Shown here: positions 8,144 to 20,600 of the stretch, one piece after another | How positions within the stretch are numbered: position 1 is the first letter of the stretch | How the letters are laid out: the number at the start of each line of letters is the position of its first letter | Assembly (NCBI GenBank): GCA_041674565.1 | Contig: JBAYVQ010000006.1 | Location: forward strand, 1 to 25,192 | Reading direction: 5' to 3' | From: CALMFT01 sp041674565 | GTDB taxonomy: Bacteria > Patescibacteriota > Gracilibacteria > Absconditabacterales > Absconditicoccaceae | Length of the DNA stretch: 25,192 nt | The notes under the pieces: generated by a model | Told to the model about the DNA's origin: nothing | Seen by the model: only the letters and a program-made list of their open reading frames with translations | The model's database searches: none | Translations under genes and position numbers: made by a program

Positions 8144-9571
8144 ATGTCATTTCCATTAGAAACAATAGTAGCTCGAGCAAAGAGAAAAGGATTTGTGTAT
8201 CCCAATAGTGATATCTATGGTGGATTGGCAAATGCATGGGATTATGGTCCATATGGCGCTTTATTGAGAAAAAATATTATTGATCTTTGGACAAAGTACT
8301 ATACACAAGAGCGTGATGATGTTATCTTGATGGATACGGCTATCATAGCACACCCTACTACCTGGGTGGCAAGTGGACACGTAGGATGATTTAGCGATGC
8401 TCTTATTGATGATAAAAAGACAGGCCAAAGATTTAGAGCGGATAAGATTATAGAGAATTACTTTGAGCACATAAGAAATAATCTGAGCGATGAGGATCTA
8501 GCAAAAAAACTTGAAATAAAAAATCTTTCACCAGAGTCGCGAGGTAATGATGGAATGTATCAGTTTATTGTGAAGTACATACCAAACAATCCTGACACCA
8601 AAAAGCCTGCAGAGTGGACAGAGTGCAGAAATTTCAATCTGATGTTGAATACTACCTTATGACCAGTAGCAGATGAAGCAAACAAAGTATACATGAGACC
8701 AGAGACATGTCAGAGTTTATTCACGGACTTCAGGAATGTGTGCGATACTACAAGAAATAGGATACCTTTTGGTCTTGCACAAGTGGGTAAAGCATTCCGT
8801 AATGAAATCACTCCAGGACAGTTCTTGTTTAGAACAAGAGAGTTTGAACAAATGGAAATAGAGTATTTTGTGCCAGCTGACCCTGACAACGCTATGAAGG
8901 TATTTGAAGAGCGGAAAAAGGTAAGTATGGATTTCTGGACTCAGATTATCGGTATATCATTAGAGCATCTAAGATATAAAGATCATGACAAGTTAGCTCA
9001 CTATGCAGCAGCAGCGACCGATATAGAGTTCTCATTCCCATGGGGATTTGGAGAAGTACAAGGTATTCACAACCGTACTGACTTTGATCTCAAGCAACAT
9101 CAAGAATACTCTAAGGTAAGCATGCAGTATACCGATCCAAAATCAGGACAAAGATACATACCACGATGTGTGGAAACATCTATGTGAGTAGGTCGTTGTA
9201 TGATGGCTAGCATGCTAGAGTTTTATGACGAGGAAACACTTACCAAAGAAGATGGATCTACGGATGTGAGGACAGTGATCAGATTTCCTTTTCAATTGGC
9301 TCCTATCAAGTATGCAGTACTACCATTATTGGAAAAAAATGACGAAATGGTGGCGCTTGGTGAGACTATCTACAAGTCACTAAGAAATACCTACAATTGT
9401 GATTTTGATACTGGTGGCGGTATCGGTAAGAGATATAGAAGACAAGATGAGATCGGTACTCCTTATTGCATCTGCGTAGATCACCAGTCATTGGAAGATG
9501 GTACAGTAACCATCAGACACAGAGATAGTATGGAGCAAACCAGAATATCTTGGAAGGAAATTGGCAAATAA
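8144..9571 (+). CDS. glyS: Glycine--tRNA ligase, dimeric (alpha2) type
   Basis: Charges tRNA-Gly, in this lineage also the tRNA reading UGA. 475 residues, a single-chain class II enzyme as in Thermus or mycoplasmas rather than the E. coli alpha/beta type. Visible landmarks are GFVYPNSDIYGG, WDYGPYGALLRKN, SGHVGGFSD, VYMRPETCQSLF (motif 2 region), FRNEITPGQFLFRTREF, a motif 3 ETSMGVGR, and the anticodon-binding domain from about residue 385 with PFQLAPIKYAVLPL. UGA encodes Gly82 (in GHVGGF), Gly173 and Gly348 (first Gly of motif 3). CGA/CGG occur at residues 11, 133, 257 and 341; the last, in IPxCVETS, is an aromatic position in relatives. The ATG at 8144 was chosen over a GTG nine bases upstream. 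The UAA stop overlaps a motif copy at 9571. Confidence 0.96.
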
Positions 9572-9613
9572 TCAGATTATGTATACATCATCCAAAATAG
9601 TACTTGATATCAC

Positions 9614-9647
9614 AAGTGTCATATGTAACGTATTGACACTTATTTTT
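9614..9647 (+). terminator. Rho-independent terminator after glyS
   Basis: AAGTGTCA (9614-9621) and TGACACTT (9634-9641) make a perfect 8-bp stem with a 12-base loop, followed at once by ATTTTTT. It lies 43 bases after the glyS stop codon and just before the next gene, whose ATG is at 9661. Confidence 0.75.
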
Positions 9648-9660
9648 TAATAACGCTGAG

Positions 9661-10761
9661 ATGATTACACAGATAAGCAGATCAGATCATGAACTAAGTA
9701 CTGACGACCTAAGCGATAGCCTAGCATTTCAAAAGTTACTCAATCAAAACAGCAGCAAGACTACCTACATATCTCATCAGCATATCTTATCATTGCAAGG
9801 TGAGCAGCAGCGTGCTATCATACAGATCCTGCAAGACGCACCAAGTCCCATCATTATCACCCAAGCACAACAAGCACCAGTATACATCTGCGTACACTGA
9901 TTTGGCGGATCGGAAAAGAGTTTCGACTTACTCAAGCAATGTTTTTGGTCTAGCGGACATCTGGCAGTGTTTTATACTATATCGCTCAAAGGACACTGAG
10001 GAAGGAAAGAAAAAGATAATCTGATATTCGCACTGGACCAACGGACACCGCAAGAAATCATACAGCACAGCAAACAAAAATTATCATACATACTGGATCA
10101 GAAAAAAATCGATCAGTGTACGCTTATTGGACATTCTATCGGATGAGTCGTAGCTACTGCTCTTGCAAACGATCCAGATCTCGCACCACATATAGATCAC
10201 GTCGTATGTATCAACCCTGCATACTACAAACCAGAATTACCCGTATATGGAATACTCAGTCGTATAGATAAATACGCCACAAAAAAAACAAAACAAACAC
10301 AACAATTGGCACGCATCTGCACTAGATTGATCGGACAAAAAAAGTTAGATAAACTAGGTAAAGTACTCGTGTATTATATCGTCAAAAAAAGATTACACAC
10401 TTGCTACGGCAACAAGAAAAGCCCCAATATTGATTACTTTTTTGAGGATTACTATACGCAAGCATCCAATCCAAACTTCCTGAAAGCATTTTACTATATC
10501 GCGATCAACTTCATCAGAGGTGATATGTCGCGAATCGATCAGCTTATCCAATCTATCGATAAGCCAGTCCACGTACTACATGGAGAAAAAGATGCGCGTT
10601 TCAAACGAGAAAAGATAGAGGAGATTTGTAATAAAATGAATAACGGCGTATTCGAAATGATGGAAGGACTTGGACACAATCCCCACGAGGAGCAACCAGA
10701 ATTGGTAGTAGCAAAAATCATGGCAATGGAACGCATGATCGAGACTAGCGATGTTTGTTAG
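9661..10761 (+). CDS. Alpha/beta hydrolase
   Basis: 366 residues. A long N-terminal region of about 75 residues, rich in Gln and Ser, precedes the fold. The oxyanion-type motif HGFGGSEKSFD begins at residue 79. The nucleophile elbow GHSIGG has Ser159. The candidate acid is Asp311 (HGEKDARF) and the candidate base His339 (GLGHNPHEEQPE). This gives a complete catalytic triad in the canonical order. Three UGA codons are read as Gly: Gly80 of HGFGG (9898-9900), one at 9997, and Gly162, the last Gly of GHSIGG (10144-10146). An insertion rich in Lys and Tyr between the elbow and the Asp is a likely lid. The substrate is unknown. The last 17 bases overlap the convergent folD. Confidence 0.85.
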
Positions 10762-11593
10762 CCAAAAATGCAGCATTTTCAAATAACTGACAAACACACA
10801 AAGGACCTATACCACCAGGCACTGGCGTGATAGCATGAACCATGTCTTGTACTTCATCAAACACTACATCGCCCATCGCCTTACCATCCTTGAGTCCATA
10901 TCCTATATCTACAATAATCTGACTCTGATCGTCTCTTACATACTCTTTGGTAATTAATCCGATAACTCCTGTAGCAGATATGATATAATCTGATTTTTTG
11001 CAAAACTCCTTTGCTATCTCAGGATTGCCATCTACACCAAAACTATGCACCTGAGCACCTTGATTGATACAGTGCAGAGCAAACGGTTTGCCTACCAAAT
11101 TACTCTGACCGAGGATGCTTACCTGCTTACCTCTCAGATTATCCAATCTGTATTCTTGGAGTAATTGTATACTCGCTCCTACCGCAGCAGGATAAACAGC
11201 ATCAGCGTGATCAGTAGCGATAAACCCTAGCATCGTGCTCGTCATCGCATCTACATCTTTACTTGGCACTATAGCATTACAAAGTCACTGTTGGTGTTGC
11301 TTGAGATAGGATGGCAACGGCAACTGTAAGATGATACCAATACATCTAGGGTCATTATTGAGATCATCAATACGTGTATACGCAGCCTCGAGAGTATAGT
11401 ACTCTTCTTGCCCAAACAACTTCACCTCTAGACCTATCTCTTGTCCAAATCTGAGTTTATTCCTGACATATACGGATATCACTGGATCAGTACCAAAGTA
11501 CAGGATAGCAAGGTATCTGCCCTCGCTATCCATAAAGGTATGTTTTAATTGTTTTTTCTTTTTATCTATCAGTTCTTTGCTGTACAGTATCAT
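10745..11593 (-). CDS. folD: Bifunctional methylenetetrahydrofolate dehydrogenase/cyclohydrolase
   Basis: Interconverts methylene-, methenyl- and formyl-tetrahydrofolate using NADP. 282 residues, normal for FolD. Conserved blocks are VISVYVRNKLRFGQEIG (YxxxK catalytic Lys), ILQLPLP, SKDVDAM, the nucleotide-binding VSILGQSNLVGKPFALH, and ITPVPGGIGPL near the C-terminus. One UGA (11285-11287) is Gly. The usual KDVDG reads KDVDA here. The ATG is at 11593, only 21 bases after the stop of the giant surface gene, so it may be co-transcribed with it. It could feed formyl-tetrahydrofolate for initiator tRNA formylation, in line with the def gene elsewhere in the window. Confidence 0.95.
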
Positions 11594-11614
11594 GATCTCT
11601 AGGGTAGGTAAATA

Positions 11615-14600
11615 TTATTGTTTCACTGCTTCCACTTCCAATCTAATCTCCGCAACGGTATCTTTACCCTTTTGGATACCATACACTACCTTACCAGATT
11701 CAAATCTATAGTATCACTTATAAGATCTGTGGTGAGGATTGGGAATGGAGATGTAACCAGATGGGGATATCATGATCTCACATACTCATGACTTTGGTTT
11801 GATACACACACCTCATGCAAATTGGCCAAGCGCTGCTGTTTTTGCTGGCAGATTGAATATTTCGTATCCTCCATTGAGTACAGTAATATCTTTTTTCTGA
11901 TTGAATATTTTAGGCTTGAGGTAGATACGATACAATTCCTGGTTATTTTGTGATAATACGATCTTTGGGACATTGTCATTGAAGTCTACTGTAACTTTTA
12001 TGGCAGGATTGCTGTTCACGATCTGACCAGCAGGAGTCAGACTAACGTTGAGATACTTACCATTGGGATCGTAGAATCCTATATCTTGCTTAAATCCAAA
12101 TTTACCTCCAGTTACTACAGTCTGATCAGTCACTGCGTCAAACAGCTTTTGCTTACCAAAGAGTGATTCTAGCACTGAGGTGACACCATTTCTTATCCTC
12201 ACAAATTGCACAACTCACTTATCTACATCTACATCCAAACTAGAAAGGATATCTGACTGACCAAGTGTATTGGTTTGCACATCATCAAGACTAATTGTGG
12301 GTAGTCATAGCTCTATCTCTACAGTTTTTTGACCTATATTACCTGCAGCATCTTCTCATACCAATTGGTAGGTAAGGGTGACAGGGGTATCGGAATATAT
12401 AGATGGGATGAGTATCTGATCATGATCACCCGAGGCGATAAGAGCACTGCCGCTGTAAATCCAGTTCTTCACTACCTTACTATCATCATACCACAACCCG
12501 CTCAACGCATAGTAGGTCTTGATATTGCCATACATACTATCTCACTGCGCAACAATAGCTGGTTTTTTGGTACGGATAAGTTTGACATCAGCATAAGGAG
12601 CGCTGGTATCGGCAATAATTTGCATACCTGCAGTCTCAGTACTAGACCAAGGGGATGATTTATATATCCTGAGGACTGTGTCTTTTGTCTTCCGAGGGAT
12701 GATACCAAACAATTTGCCACCCTGCTCTTGAGATGATAGTTTGGTCACTTGACTATAGTATCGTCTTCTTGGCAGATTACTTAATACTGCACTGATGGTA
12801 GTTTGACTAGGATCTACATACATGACCTGCACATCATCTACTTGCAAATGCACACCATCCACGTCTATGTCGCTCACAGGTTTCTCCTTTAGGCTAGCAT
12901 CTAGGATAAGGATGTATTTGTAATCAGCATCTTTCGTAAGAGTCTTAGTAATGTTGTCCGCATATCTCACAGCATATCATGCTAAACCATCTTGCATCTC
13001 ATTGGTCAAAGTATAGGTCATAGATTGGTATGCTTGACCTGCAGCCTGCCACTGTCTTGGCATCCACTCATCAGACCAAATCTTCACCTTATCTCACCAA
13101 CTACCATGATAACCGTAGGCATCCACCTGCGCTTGGATATCTTCCACACTGTCTATCACCAGCGTGGTGGTGTCCGCGTCGTTAGATCCTTGCTCAGCTT
13201 TTGTAGGCTCTTTCTCAGCATATTTTATATATACATTGTGATCGTCCCGCAAAATGATATCGTGTAACTTATCACCATTGAGGTCCTTTTCAAACGCACT
13301 CTTACTGAGTTGTTCTCCCTTGTCCAAATTGGTAATCACGTTATGGTAGTTTTCATCATCTCACTTCACAAAGTAACCATTGAGATACCTTGTCGGGTCA
13401 TCAGTGCCGCCCAAAGCAAATGAAGCCGTATTGTTGTTAGTATTAGTGGATCACCCTTGGGATAACAACAGTGGCTCTACTTGTCTATCACAAAGCTTAC
13501 AATTGGTTTGTTGTATCTCCCCATCTGTGATACTACCATCAACTTGAGCTAGCTGTATCGTTTGTGTCGTATCTTGGTTAACATTATCTCGTGCCAGATC
13601 TACGTTTGTTTTCAGATTATTTAGATATTCTGTAGATCTATCATAATCAGATTTTTGCATACCAAGCGTTTCGTAATCAGCACTTTTTAGACCATTAACG
13701 TAACCATCTATCACTGTCTTATTGGTACCCACATACTCTTTTGCCAAGTCGTATGATGCGAGATAGTCTACCGTGTCCTGATCCAAGTCAAGCAAGTTCG
13801 TTTTTACAGAGTATACCACACTATCATCACTCACGTATTGGGTAGCGGCAAGGTGATCAATCCAACCATCTCGATCCTGTTTGATCCAATTCTTGGTAGC
13901 TTCGTTACTATCAAGCTCTTGTTGAAGCACTCCGTTGACCGTTTCTTTAGCTTCCTCTAGCCCCTTAGTATTCACCTTCACATCAGTGTCTAGATCGTAC
14001 GATCTTACTACATCAGCGGCAAGTAACTTCCTGGCATGAGCAAATGGTTGCTTATCTTTTTCGGTAAAGTAGGCCAACTCTGCTTTTATCTTACTATTGA
14101 TGGATTGATAATCTGAAGTCTCTACGTATCCAAACGGATTGATATTTACATTTACGTTGGGCAAGTCATCTGCCGTATCAAGTATATCCGTCAATCACTC
14201 ATTACCTTTCTTGATAAACTCATCTACGTCTTGGAGTCAAGGTAGCTTATCACTATTGACCATGATCTTTCTGGTTTGTGTATTGATACCTCTAGCGATA
14301 CCATCAAACAATCAATATACGCCATCAAAATACATCTTCACATCAGCGTAGGCTTCCAACTTATAATCCAAACTTCATCAAGCATCTTTCATTGGTTTGA
14401 AAAGATTGAGTGTTTGAAGTGGAGCATTGGGTATGAGCAATTTGAGGCTATCAAATGGTTCTACCTGTCGCGTCCTTTGTGTCATTTGCTCTATTCTCGA
14501 CTTGAGACCAGCTTCTCCCACGAGACCAATTCCTCATTTCACGAGGCAAAAGATCCTTCCTATAAAGTCAGCAATATCAATCGCAAGACCCAACTCAGGA

Positions 14601-17600
14601 GCTATCTTAGGGATCCTTGGCGCAGGCGGCAGCGTAGGTCCTCTGAATTTAATTTGCGGGATGAAACTTGGCAAACTAATAGCGTCTAGATCTGGCGGTC
14701 ATGGTATCACTGGTATAGATGGCAGTTTGAGGTTGATTTGGTTGTTGAGTCATCCGATCTGAGTAGGGTAAGGTAAGTCTGGGAGTCCAAATTGTTTCAG
14801 ATTATCAAATAATCAGACTCTCTTGGGTTGGAATCTAAACTTAGGTAAAATAATATCCGTACGTAGATCAATGTTGCTGAGATCAATAGTAATATCAGGG
14901 ATCTTAAATGGTGGTATATTGAATACAGGCAACTTGGGACAAAACTTACTAAACGAACAACTATAGGCAGAATAATTATCAACCGTGCATTTGCTACATT
15001 TTTCTTGCCAATTGACTGAGAAGTCTATCAGTATCTGTCGAGATTTCAAGATACTCATCAAGGATACAATAAAGTCTACCCACGCATCAAATCATCTAGC
15101 TAATTGAGACAACCAGCTTGTCACCGCGTCAATAGTACCATACGCAAAGTTGAACAAGTCGTAGATATACTTGTCATATCCATGCAAAAGTTGGTATACT
15201 TTACTAGGGAACTGGCCGTATTCGTCAAGGACTTGCAGGTTTCTTGTGATAGACTTTTCGAATTGACCCAGTTGATTACTTATTTGTACAATCTCATCTG
15301 CTCTCTGCATACAATTTTGTTTCTCAAACTGATCAGTCTTGGACTCACACTGTTTTGCGAAATCCTTGGCAAAGTCTTTCCGTTCCTGAATAACAGGTTC
15401 ATTTCTCCTCCACCACGCTCTATAAATACCCTTTATGGTGACAATGTCCTCGGTATATACTCGCGGTATCTCAATCAACACATCTCTACTACTAATCCTA
15501 ATCAACTCACTATCATTGAAGAATAGCGCCAATTTTTCAAAAGGATTTGATAGTACTGTATCAAGTTTTTTAGTAAGTTTTTGCTTACTTTGTTTGCCTA
15601 GAACAAGTTGTTTGACACTGCCCGTATTGTTTTCTACGGTGTTTTGGTAATCTGCAGCGTAATCCGTAAACACGTCATCACTCTCTTTCTCTTTCCAAGC
15701 TTGTTTTGAGAATACAGAACCAACACCACCAATCTGAGAACCCAAGCCCTTCAGATCTGGCAGTACGATATTGATATCCATACTGGTCAGATTATTGATG
15801 ATATACCTGATCTGATTATCGGCAAATTGATTCATGATACAACTTACCAGACCCTTATCGTTTGCTCACTTAATCTTGAGATCCAATGGATTACCTCACT
15901 CCAATCTTACTTTTGTAACGAAATCGCTCAGTGCGATACTGTTGTAGTTGGTAAGATTTGCATGTCCTCACAACTTGATCACTAAGCCGTACTCACCTTG
16001 TACGGAATCTAGCCAGTTGTCAGCACTATTGACCGCCGTCTCTGTCATCTTTATAGGAGAGTTTCTGACGGTAATGTCATCATTGCAAGTGTTCGTATCA
16101 TCAAGTTCTTTAGTTTGCTTATCAATAACATAGGACGTATAATCTGAAGACGATCAGTCAGTCGTGTTTTGACATTTGCCAATACCTGGATCCACCGCAA
16201 AGACAATACAATTACCCATGATATCCTTGAATGGCTTAGGCAGTTTGATACCAAGCGTATATGGTCCAAAACAAATACCAATACCAAGTTTGGCAGTAAG
16301 CGTAGGAGCAAAGTACATCCTGATAAGTGAAGGATAGGTACCTCCTCCAAACCAGTAAAATCCGTCACCAGGTCATTTTTGACCAATAGGACCAAGAAAA
16401 GGCAAAGGTCCTACAGGCGTTTGCAAGGTAGCAGGGAACCAAAGCAGTGGGATGCCCTTGTCTTTCCATATTTTGCATCCCATCACTTGCATATCGCCTG
16501 GTGCCAAGAAAGCCATATTCCAAGGTAAGCTACTCAAGATAGGTATACCAGAGCAATTCTTTTGTCATACTTTAAATCATTCACACAGACCTCTCGTTAA
16601 TTCACCAATTTTCTTATTGAGTACATTATCAATATCATCACCAAATCATCCTATACTAAGATTGTTTTGGACGCTCAAATTACCCACTGCTTCAGCGGCA
16701 TAAGCAAATTGTTCAATAGCCTTGAGAGCTGGATCATCTTTGAGAAGTCATTTTTGTTTCCAGTTTTCTTTGAGATAGGTATCTTTGAGTTCATCACTCA
16801 CAGCATCTTGTGTGTCGCTAACCAAATCAGAAAAACCATCGCTCGTGCCTTGGGTATATGCGGCCTCATCTGCTTTTTGTTTATCGGCTACTTGCTGCTC
16901 TAGATCAATCTTTTGTTCTACAAATCGGTTGGATAAGATAGGTCCAACGTTTGGTACACTTATCTTCCATTTGAATTTAGCACATCCGTCCAGGGGGACA
17001 ATCTCCAACCAAGCAGGATTATCATCAGACTGAGCAAGTGCTTTGGGGATCAAACTCTTACCAATAGATCCGCCAATACCATTGATATCAGTAAATCAAT
17101 CACCATGCTGCATAGTAACGAGTTGCTGAGACTTGTATACTACATGATATCCAAAGCTTACGCTAGAACTCATAGCGATACTGTCTACCATGAATACATA
17201 ACTTGGTCATGGTTGAAGAACAAATACATGATCAGCATTGAGATTACCAGCAAAGAATCATACTTGCTTGTTACCACTGACTGGTATTTCTCGTGGTCAA
17301 GAAAGCTTCTCGATATAAGTAGCCTTACTTGCTCACTTATTTTGTAAGGTTATATCAATCTTCACGATATCACCATCTTCTAATCTTCCACCATTGAGGT
17401 CGGTATAGGTTTTGGAAGCATCAAGCTTGTCAGTAGTTAGTAGTGATTGAGTTTGTTTGTATACTACCTCACCAAGTGCACTGTTTTCGTACACGGGTCT
17501 ATAGGTAGCATCCAATGTCACAGTCGTATCAAGTGATTTTTTGTACTCTGTGATCCATGTCTGAGGATTGAAAGTCGACATGAGCTGATCTTTTACCAAG

Positions 17601-20600
17601 TTGATCACATCTTTTGGTTTCTTAGAGTTACCAAGTTGTATGTCTACATTGATCTTATCAGGGTCTTCCAAGTCCTCTTCAGAATCTATATTGGGATTGA
17701 TGGTACCTGGATCACTAGCTTTCAATCCATTTCGGTGCACCAAAGATTCATCTTTGAGCGGGGTGCCATCCAATTTTGGAGCAAAAGATTTGACTACCGT
17801 TTGTTTACCTTCTTGCCTTTTTTTCCAACCATCATCGCAACTATACTTATCTTTGGAAATATAGTTGCCGCCCCCAAATCATAGGCTAAATACAGTAGAT
17901 CCGCCACCTCAGATAAATAATCTGATCTGATTATTTTTATCATTTACTATAATGTCCGTAACTTTATCATTGTTGGGATCGGTCAAGAACCGTTGTCGGA
18001 CGCCATTGAGATTTTTATCACCACCTGGGATATCGAGACATATTGGATAGCCATCCACATCCATCCTTTCTCAAGCATAGTTTTTGTAAAATCTCAATTG
18101 GTTTGCCGCGGTATGTATGAATATATCTTGGTAACCGTCTCAGTCACCATCTCCCACATAGAGTTTACTAATACCATCCTCGATATACATAAGATCACCT
18201 ACTTTGACATACTCTTTGTTACCCTTGGCAATCAAAAGTCTCACAGATCCGTCTGCATATGTTATAATAAGATCCCTATCTCCTTGCTTATCTCGATCCA
18301 CATCAACTACCTGTTGGATAATCTTGTCGGGATCGGTATACGCTGTGATACCCACGCCTCCATCGTAGTCTGTATGGTCTAGCAGTTTATTCGTCTCATA
18401 AATGCGATATGTAGGATCACCCATATTGAGGACAAACTCACTAGCAAAAGGCATAGAAGAATCTCCTACTGATTTACCTCATGCAAAGTTTGTTAGCGGC
18501 TTGAAGGTGTCGCCAAATCCGATATTATATTTACTATCGTTACTATGTTGGATACTAGGAGTACTTTTATCTTCCTCGCTAAAAGTAGCTGCCTTATCTA
18601 AGATACCTATTCATTTGTCATGACGCTGTGAAACAAGAATATCAGTTACCATATATTTCGTAGGATCCACCAAAGCACTTCGCTCGTCCAATAAAGCACT
18701 ACTTTGGGACCATGTTTGGATAAGCTGACCAACAAGATCACTACCATAATGTATGTTCCATACATTGTAAGATCACTGATTGGCAGTATACGTGATAGTA
18801 ATCTTACTATCCCGCACACCATTTTGCATATCAATAACAGGCATATCGTTAACCAGTAATTGTTTACCAACCACCGCAATGGATTGTATAGTAGATGTAA
18901 GCTCTCATGGTTTGATAGACCGAGTATTGCCACCAAAGTTACCATCCAGATTACTTACTTGCTGCACATTTATATCAGTAATATCAGCAAAAGGTAAGAA
19001 ACCATATTGCTCGATATAGTATCCAAGTTTATTGTTGGAAAGTCACAGTGTGATAGCATTGGTTGCTCCTTGTTTTATCTGCCCCCTAGTATCTATACCT
19101 ACAAGTGTCTTATACATCTGCATAGGATTACCATACTGAGTAGTAAGTGCCAAAGTTTTTGCACTATCGGTCAGTATCGACTCTCCTATTATCTTGTTTG
19201 TCTTTCTATCAAGCTGAGTAGATCGGTCAGATCCGTATAGATTCATATACGCTACATTCAGATTATCTATAGGTCGAGCCCTATTTTGCACCAACACACT
19301 CGCATAATCAGGATATTGTTGATCAAAACTAATGCCTTGCAAGGTAGCAAACACGTAAGCTTGTCATCATGGGTAGACGGGACGCAACGTGAATGGTTTC
19401 TCACCTAGTACAGAAACGATACCGCCAGACTTATTCATACCATCCACTGTGATATTGCCATACAAGCCCAACAAAACGTTGGTAGCATTGGGTAACATAT
19501 TACCCCAGACATCAGTTACTGATAAGACTCCTTGGATATTTCAGTCAAGATCCATCACATCGCTATCCAGCTCGAGACTCGTTTTCTTGGCACTTGCTGG
19601 TTTTATAGCAAAAGTGACGGTCTTGCTTAGCTGACCTACCTGTATCTGCACCGCATCATCTCATGCCTTCATAGTAGGATAAAGATAGAACTCTATATTA
19701 GCACCAGTGGAAAGCACTTCTTCAACTGGTATAAAGGTTTCGACAGACACATATTGTCCATCTTGCTTGAGCATTTGTTTGGTTCACTTGATACCAGGTA
19801 TAAACTTACCACCCAGTGATTTTGCATTTACTACGGCATACAATTTTTGTCCATTATTGAGAGTAGCTTTTACTCTTGGTAACTTATTAGTATCCACAAA
19901 GGATACACCATTGACTGTCTTCATGAGACCAGTATCACTTTCAGGAAGCTGGAACGACGTCATGGTTGCACTAAGCGTAATAGTAGGATCCACGATATCA
20001 AATGAAAGTTCTTGTTTGGGCAGAGATGGATTGAGAGCAGCAAATGCAGGGTTTGGAGCTATTGTTATTGTTTCTTTATTGCCTTGCGTAGAAAAAGTAT
20101 CCAACAAGAATCCAGCACTCACAAAAGAGTTAATTTGGAATTCCTTGGTAAGTTCATTATTGTAAATCAAACCTCACTGGTGGATAGTTTTCACCAAAAA
20201 GTCATACATGGTGGTACCTATAGGATTTTCATACGCGTCAAACGCATCAATTAACATCGGCAGTTGGACACCTCTCGCGACTGGATACAATGTCTGACCC
20301 ATCGGGTGAGTGATCTTAAATTTACTTATTTCACCAGGCTGCACGGTTACACTGATGTTTTTATACACACATTTAGTTTGGCAGATCTTGAGTTGGATAT
20401 TCATGTCGCCTACCCCGTCAAACAACCTAGTAAAAGCATAGTCATATCATCCAGAGTATAGACCTTTAATTTGAAGTGACTGAGGAGACTGGCAAAGATT
20501 AGCGCCATTACTTGAGGTAAGACAGTTTGCGCCAGTTGTCGATATCTGGACTGTATAGGATCAAAGATCTTCTTTGGCAGATAAAGATAATCTGATTCAT

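Noticed and set aside
12329..20254. Numerous plus-strand open frames of 60-150 codons within the 11.6-24.7 kb region
   Set aside because: They are antisense shadows of the giant minus-strand gene. They have low-complexity translations without family motifs, are not linked in a common frame, and have no promoters or operon order.
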